Source: Carex sylvatica
Taxonomy: Eukaryota; Streptophyta; Magnoliopsida; Poales; Cyperaceae
Assembly (NCBI GenBank): GCA_964058845.1
Contig: CAXKVR010000419.1
Location: 1-38,120 of the forward strand
Direction of reading: 5' to 3'
Length of the DNA: 38,120 nt
Shown here: in pieces, positions 32,271-38,120 of the stretch
How the letters are laid out: each line of letters opens with the position of its first letter
Position numbering within the stretch: position 1 is the first letter of the stretch
Position numbers and translations under genes: made by a program
The notes under the pieces: generated by a model
What the model saw: the letters and a program-made list of their open reading frames with translations, nothing else
Database searches by the model: none
Told to the model about the DNA's origin: nothing

Positions 32271-33238
32271 GGGGTAAGTGGTTCTATGCTGGTACTATCA
32301 ATGGATAACTCTATTTGCCTAGCAAACCTAAGTGCATCATTAACAGTGCTCGGATTAAACAGTTCAATAGTGTGTCGTAATTCATCTTTTAACCCACTGA
32401 TGAAACCCTCAACATAAAAATCTTCACTGGTGATTTTCTTTTTATAGGTGAGCTTAGCCCTTGCTTGCAGGAAATTTGCAATGTACTCCTCTAAATCCCC
32501 AGATTGATGTACTTTCTTGAATTCATCTATTGCATTTCCTGTGTTGTGAGCAAAGTAGTTCATCACTTCTTCCACCAAAATTTGCCATGGAGGTTGGGGA
32601 TTAGATATCTTGAAGCATCTGTACCAATCATTTGCTGGACCTGTGAAGTGCATAGCTGCCATCCTAGATTTATACTCCTCAGGTACTTGATACATATCAA
32701 AGTAGAAATTACAACAATCTACCCAAGAACTAGGCTTGATTCCTACAAAAACTGAAAAATCAATACGAGGAAGGTTAAATTTAATTTGGTTGTGGTCAAT
32801 TTGGTGCCTGTCTTGACGGAATTCATCCCCTCTTGGCTGATCTTGCTCCAAGATGACACCTTCCAAAGGAATTTCATCTCTTCTTGAATTTTCGCTCCCT
32901 TCAACTTGTCTATCGGTCGAGATGCCAGTTTTGTTGTTGCCAGGAACATTCTGAATTGGGCTGTTATGCCTTCCTTGAATTGCTGCCAACAACTCCGTGA
33001 ATTGTTGATTATTAGCCTGAGCCAATTCAATGAGCTGTCTAGAGGTGGTATCAATCTTCTTGTCCAATGTCGCAATCGCATGAGTGTTGTTGCTCGTTGC
33101 TTGAGTGCAGGCATTGAGTTGTTGTCGTTGTGCGTCAAGCTGACTTTCCAGATAACACAATCGCTCATGCTGCACTCGTGGAGCTAAATCCACTGTTGAT
33201 TCATCGCTGCTCGTGGTGCTGCATGTTGTAATCGGCAT
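32234..33238 (-). CDS. Gypsy gag (334 codons, frameshifted at its end)
   Basis: Starts at ATG 33238, 60 bp inside the PBS. The N-terminal half has a coiled-coil-like stretch (LESQLDAQRQQLN). The second half is the retrotransposon gag domain (PSSWVDCCNFYFDMYQVPEE, MAAMHFTGPANDWYRCF, DLEEYIANFLQARAKL, FISGLKDELRHTI). It forms the particle that carries the RNA. The frame leaves the zinc-knuckle frame near 32265. Confidence 0.85.
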   Translation of the reverse strand: MPITTCSTTSSDESTVDLAPRVQHERLCYLESQLDAQRQQLNACTQATSNNTHAIATLDKKIDTTSRQLIELAQANNQQFTELLAAIQGRHNSPIQNVPGNNKTGISTDRQVEGSENSRRDEIPLEGVILEQDQPRGDEFRQDRHQIDHNQIKFNLPRIDFSVFVGIKPSSWVDCCNFYFDMYQVPEEYKSRMAAMHFTGPANDWYRCFKISNPQPPWQILVEEVMNYFAHNTGNAIDEFKKVHQSGDLEEYIANFLQARAKLTYKKKITSEDFYVEGFISGLKDELRHTIELFNPSTVNDALRFARQIELSIDSTSIEPLTPCLIIKGEKRDQ

Positions 33239-33296
33239 TGTTGGTCGTCTGTTTCAGGTGGCAATAGTACCTCTTCTCCCAGATGCGATCTTTAGT

Positions 33297-33308
33297 GCTC
33301 TGATACCA
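33297..33308 (-). other. Primer binding site of the gypsy element
   Basis: The minus strand reads TGGTATCAGAGC (tRNA-iMet) two bases from the LTR end. Confidence 0.9.
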
Positions 33309-33310
33309 CT

Positions 33311-33840
33311 TGTAATGACCCTCAATCCAGATAGACACAAGAAATTGCAAATTGAATTGATAAAACTAATAATTTTGATTGAACTGGTAAAGAGTACAGT
33401 AGAAGAACAAGAAAGTAAAGACTAGAAAAAATTGTAAAGATCAAACAATGGATTTCATAATACTAATTCCTAGACTAATTCTGTTTATATATGCGACGCT
33501 TCCTGAGCTGGAACCAATCAGATCCATTAGTTGGATTGCTTGATTAAATCTCCCCTTGCCATATCAGCTCTTACATGGATTACATCATCCTTCTCCTTTT
33601 GACACGCTGGGCCCGCTACGCAGTGAGCGTATAATTGTTTAAACGCTTCAGTCGTTTCAACAGTCGGCTTCCCTTTCTTACAACCCGGTCCCATTGTCAG
33701 TGCTTCAACTGACTTAATCTCGCTGACCGTTACCACCTCCGCCATGCCCGAACTGCCCTGATCTCCTCCCTCTCCTTCGTTCCGTTTGACTAAGTCAAAA
33801 TTGGCTTGAATCCAGCCCAATTCTGTCTCCGATCGTAACA
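33311..33840 (-). mobile_element. 5' LTR of the gypsy element
   Basis: 530 bp, starts TGTAATGACCC and ends CGTAACA in plus orientation; followed by the TGATA duplication (33841-33845). Confidence 0.93.
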
Positions 33841-33876
33841 TGATAGGTCTATTCTCGGTTGCTCTTATAGTATGGT

Positions 33877-34779
33877 TTAGATTATTAAGAAATTTGTGAT
33901 TGTATTATAGAATTATACAAAAATAGTTGACCTCGATTAGATCAATGAAGATCATGTCAGTAAAATAAAGCGCTTAGTTTATCTTAAAAATAAAATGTTC
34001 CAACTACAATTTTGTCATGACCAGATTTTATTACAAGATCAGAATGAACTACAAAAGTAGAATAGAATTATACACCAAGCTTGAGATTACATAAAAGATG
34101 GGGGGAGGGAATCATATCACCTAAAGTTTAGATCTGATTGGCACAAATATTAAAGTTTAGATCCCGACTGTCAGAGATCCGATTTGGCACAAATATTAAA
34201 GTTTAGATCCCGACCGTCAGAGATCTGTGAGCAAACTATTTACTAAAGATTGGCAAAGTTGATTCTAAAGTGAGTATGTAACCCACACTGTGTAATGCAG
34301 CTAGCTCCTCAAAGAGCTTCTTAAGCTTCTCTAATCCTAGCAAGCTATATTGTTCTATATCTAAATTCTAAACTTCTAATGACACCAGAATAGATATACC
34401 AGCAAGGCCAGGACTACTCATAATTAAATTGCCGGTTCTCCCTTACGCAATTGGCATTTGCAATGTTGCATTGGCTTCCTATGTCTAATGATGAAACAAA
34501 ATCCAGGAGACCTGGTGAAATAGTCATGCTGGCAGGCTGGCACTATGGGGAATATTGTGATCAGATTATTAAGAACTTTGTGATTGTATTAGTGAACCAC
34601 AGAAATATAGTTGACCTCTATTAGATCGAACCAAATAAAGCTCTTCCTTATTTTATAAATTAAAAATGTTCTAACTGCAGTTTTTCCATGACCAGATTTT
34701 ATTACCTGACGAGAATGAATTACAAATAGTAGAATATAAAGCATAAACTAAACACCAAGCTGAGATTACAGAAAAGGGG
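33877..34779. repeat. Direct duplication of the HMA gene 3' flank
   Basis: 33877-34105 and ~34560-34779 are diverged direct repeats of ~220 bp. Shared: GATTATTAAGAA(A/C)TTTGTGATTG, ATAGTTGACCTC, CATGACCAGATTTTATTAC and CACCAAGC(TT)GAGATTACA. Between them, 34138-34232 holds a ~50-bp unit twice (TTGGCACAAATATTAAAGTT then TAGATCCCGAC). No gene in 33846-34827. Confidence 0.7.
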
Positions 34780-34827
34780 TGACTACAAACCAAATTAAGT
34801 TTATTTACATTTCATTCCATATATAGT

Positions 34828-37800
34828 CTACTCTGTAATAATTTTTGGAAATTCATCTAAATTTTTACAACACCCATTACCACAATCCTCTCTCCTTTGA
34901 ACCTCCTCTTGGTAGCTTGTACCACAACACTCTCCTTGGCATGAATTTCCTTTCCCCTTTGTCTCTTCTTTCTGGTTATCAGAATGTGATTTCTCATGGC
35001 TTGTATTTCCTTTCTCAGTTGTTGGCATAACACAACAGTGTGACTGACAAGAATTTGGTTTTTCCTTGGTAGCTGAGTCATCACGGCATGATGTCATGTC
35101 CACTTGGTCCTCTTTGCTTCTCTCGGCCTTTGCTCCACAGCAATTAGACTGGCAGTGCTTCACCGATGCCTCCAAATCGCAACAATTTTGCTTCGCACAT
35201 GATTTATCTGCCCTGTTGGACTCAGCTGATCCATTTTTCTCGACCTTGACATTATTTTCCCTCAACAGCATCATGCTATGTAAAATAACAATCAAGCACG
35301 TACCAACATCAGCTAGCACTGCGGCCCACAAGAGAGGGTAGCCAGCAAATGCAGGGACAAGTACAGCAGTTTTTGTAACAATTGACAAAATTATGTTGAC
35401 CAAGATTGTATGGTGGGTCCGCCTTGCCAGTGTGATGGCTTGTGGGATTTTCGTTAAGTCATTTGACATGAGGGTTATGTGGCTGGTTTCTGTGGCCACA
35501 GCAGATCCCGAGATGCCCATGGAGATTCCCACATCAGCAGTTGCCAGAGCTGGTGCATCATTCATGCCGTCACCAATCATCATTGTGGGACCCACACGGG
35601 ATTTTAGGTCTTTGATGACACGTATTTTGTCAGCCGGAAGGAGCTCGGCATGGATTTCCTCTAGGGCACTATTCAACTGTCATACCAGATAAACTCATTA
35701 TGTAAATTAATATCATTATTACAAGTCACGGTCAGGCACGTTATTACAATGACTAGGTTTTGGTGACATTATAGGTCATGCATAGAGTTAAATACTTGTA
35801 ATTTTCAAGAATGAATTATCATGTTCCCCAATGTAAAAAAAAAAAGAATTATCATGTTCCCATACAATATATATAATTTACAGGTATGAATGAATAAGCA
35901 TCAGAATTAGTCATTACAAAATTTTATTGCATGACCAGAATAGACTACCTTTAACCATTAACTAATTTTGGTACCAAAAAAGGGTCCTGAATTTCATCTA
36001 ATTAAATGATACTGGTAAGAGAGGGACTCCAATGCCTCAGTAGGTACAATTCATGGCATATTGTACAACTAATCAACCATGTTCTGTGATGAATTGAATA
36101 TTGATTTTATGCACCTGATTTTGTGCAAAGTTGGCTGCAGTAGTGCTGTCTCCAGTAAGCATTGCAGACTTGATGCCGAGTGATTTAAGTTCACAAATTG
36201 CTTCCTTTGAGCCAGTCCGGCATGAGTCAGAGAGAGTAAAGGCACCAACCAACTCCCGACCAGAGACCACATATCCAGCAGTCACTCCTTCCATTCTTTC
36301 CATACTAGGAACTACAAGAATTAATGCACAAATTGGTGTTTTGAGATTTCTATGGAATGATCAATTTAATTTACTATTGAATATTATATATATTAATCCA
36401 GTATTAAATATATAACATGTAATACAATTTCATGTATTAATTTGAAATTCATGTGGCACACAGAGCTACAGTAAACTAACCATTGTAACCAATTCAGTTG
36501 AAGAAAAGATTTTAAATTTAAAGATAAAAAAATCCAATGTTATAACACTAAGTCTATGTTAAAATAAATTGTAAAGAAACCTATCTTACCAGAACAAAGT
36601 GTGTGAAATTCCTTTATCAGTACTAATGATAGAGAGTTGGAGATGCAAAATTAATAAAATAAATCACATAAAAAAAAATACAGACCTTCTTCAGATAAAG
36701 CACGCCGAACAATTCTTTTATTTCCGACAAAAATATCCTTTCCATCAATTTGACCGTAGACACCCTCTCCTGGAAATATTAGGAACTCTGGCACATCATC
36801 TGGTTTCGGCTGAACTGAGTTAAACCGTGCATACTCAACCAGTGCTGATGCCATGGGATGGCTTGATTTACTCTCTATGCTTGAGACCCTTCATAAATAT
36901 TAACAATAAAAACTTGTTCTAACAACATTTCCCAAAAAATAAATCTCCATAAAAATGCAAACAGAACATACCAGTACAGAAGAGTTTCCAAGGGGATGTC
37001 AGAATTCAAAACATGAAACTGTCTAACAGTAAACTCTCCACGAGTAATGGTCCCTGTCTTGTCAAATGCCGCAGCTTTTACCTGAGACAGGGCTTCCAGA
37101 ACATCCCCTCCTTTAACGAGAAGCCCCATATGAGCCGCTTTTAGGAGCGCACAGAAGTACGCAATAGGAGTAGACAAAACAAGTGCGCAAGGACAAGCAC
37201 TGACTATGAGTACTAATGCGAGGCGAAACCCTTGCTTTGGATTGTGCATCTTCATGATTAAAGGAAAAATGGCAACAGTAGCTGACACAACCACCACTAC
37301 TGCACAATTCACAAGTACATATTTCATAAATTTCAGATTTGTAATCTTGCAAAATTTTGTATCAAATTCAACATTATGGGGAGCTCGAAAATTGAGATTG
37401 GGAGGCTAAATAATCTAGTGTTGTAAATTTCACATATGGAGAGCTGAAATTTTTTTATGCATGCAAAAATTACCAATTTCAATTGACAAAATTTCAAAAT
37501 TTCAATTTATAGGGAGGATTCAGTGCCCCTTTTACAACACTACCATCAGCCCCTGTGTATACCGATAGTAGGTGTGATTTGATGATTTACATACCAGGTG
37601 TATAGTATTTGACACAAGTATCAATAAGTCGCTGAGTATGTGATCTGCTGCTTTGTGCTTCTTCCACCAACCTCCCCATTCTTGCCACAGCTGAGTTCTC
37701 AGCCATGGCTGTTGTCCTCACACATAAATACCCTAGAAAAAAAAACGATAATAGAAAAACAATGTGACAATAAGATCTCTAATTCTCTATATTTGTGTGT

Positions 37801-38120
37801 GTATGAATAACATATAACTAGTATGATTCATGACCAGCCTTTTGTATTAGTACTAAGAGTTTATATGTAATGTAGTAGATGAAAGAAAGATACCATCAAT
37901 GTTGAGTGTACCAGCCCAGACCTGGGACCCGGGCTGCTTGAGCACGGGAAAAGATTCTCCTGTGAGAGTCCTCTCATCAACCTCACTTCTACCCTCTACC
38001 ACCACCCCGTCAATGGGAATAATCTCCCCGGCCAATACGGCAATCAGACTACCGGACATTACTTTTTGTGCATCCACCACCTCACCAGTCTCGGCCAAAA
38101 CCGCCTTTTGCGGTGCCATG
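34828..38120 (-). CDS. Zn/Cd-transporting P1B-2 ATPase, HMA2/3/4 group (5' end outside window)
   Basis: Six exons on minus: 37894-38120 (partial), 37595-37732, 36972-37299, 36682-36888, 36115-36304 and 34828-35676, with GT..AG joins and 645 residues in frame. Visible motifs in order: RTLTGES (actuator domain), SACPCALV (metal site in TM6), [12 protein letters not shown] (phosphorylated Asp), SSHPMA (HP dipeptide), [25 protein letters not shown] (hinge), then N-x7-K in TM7 (NIILSIVTK) and LADVG in TM8. CPC with N-x7-K and D-x-G defines the P1B-2 subgroup. The ~140-residue tail has five cysteine motifs of C-x(3-4)-CC type. Known role: ATP-driven Zn2+/Cd2+ export across the plasma membrane or into the vacuole. 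The tail is shorter than in Arabidopsis HMA4; HMA2, 3 or 4 function cannot be told apart. The N-terminal metal-binding domain and TM1-4 lie beyond the window. Confidence 0.93.

Larger units (their letters stand above)
28087..33840 (-). mobile_element. Ty3/gypsy LTR retrotransposon, structurally complete
   Basis: 5.75 kb, minus orientation: LTR, tRNA-iMet PBS, gag, protease, reverse transcriptase, RNase H, integrase, PPT, LTR, with a perfect TGATA duplication outside. The order RT-RNase H-integrase places it in Ty3/gypsy. Integrase is followed by KLSPRFYG, a GPY/F-like module as in chromoviruses, but no chromodomain is evident. LTR differences of about 4% suggest an insertion on the order of one to two million years ago under the usual grass rate, which may not apply here. 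Several stops and a frameshift make it non-autonomous now. Confidence 0.93.

Overview
The window is nuclear DNA from a flowering plant. It is AT-rich, its genes have many short exons with GT..AG introns, and the intergenic space is filled with LTR retrotransposons, MITEs and tRNA-derived SINEs. The gene families present are plant-specific in form: a CBP60 calmodulin-binding protein, PHT1 phosphate transporters, PPR fragments and an HMA-type P1B ATPase. I cannot name the species.

Layout. 1-5000: the 5' eight coding exons of a CBP60 gene on the minus strand, whose 3' end lies beyond the left edge, with a leader exon and leader intron. 5000-11475: intergenic DNA holding an unusual C/G-rich motif array in both orientations, a SINE-like copy, a Harbinger-type MITE with a perfect 3-bp target duplication, several fold-back repeats and two long-TIR MITEs. 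11476-19295: two complete PHT1 genes head to head, one on minus and one on plus. Each encodes a 527-residue protein from two coding exons. From about 210 bp upstream of the ATG to just past the 3' UTR the copies match base for base (about 2.2 kb, including the intron and homopolymers). Their leader exons, promoters and the rest of their leader introns are clearly homologous but diverged, and only the minus copy carries a hAT-like insertion. This mosaic points to an old inverted duplication whose coding parts were homogenised recently, most simply by gene conversion, and is the most interesting signal here.

19300-28080: a graveyard. It holds a truncated Ty1/copia element (gag plus protease region, minus strand, with PBS and 5' LTR), two decayed PPR gene fragments that are paralogous to each other, a copia RNase H remnant on plus, a roughly 560-bp imperfect palindrome and a tRNA-like/SINE fragment. 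28087-33840: a structurally complete Ty3/gypsy element on minus with two LTRs, PBS, PPT and a perfect TGATA target duplication; its reading frame is broken in several places but a 399-codon integrase frame is open. 33846-34827: duplicated 3' flank of the next gene. 34828-38120: the last six exons of a Zn/Cd-type P1B-2 ATPase (HMA2/3/4 group) on minus, ending in a cysteine-rich tail with five C-x(3-4)-CC motifs; its N-terminus lies beyond the right edge.

The host genes make separate products (calcium signalling and immunity, phosphate uptake, zinc/cadmium transport) and do not form a cluster. No bacterial-type system, CRISPR array or rRNA gene was seen. Exon joins were worked out by hand from splice sites and frame continuity.
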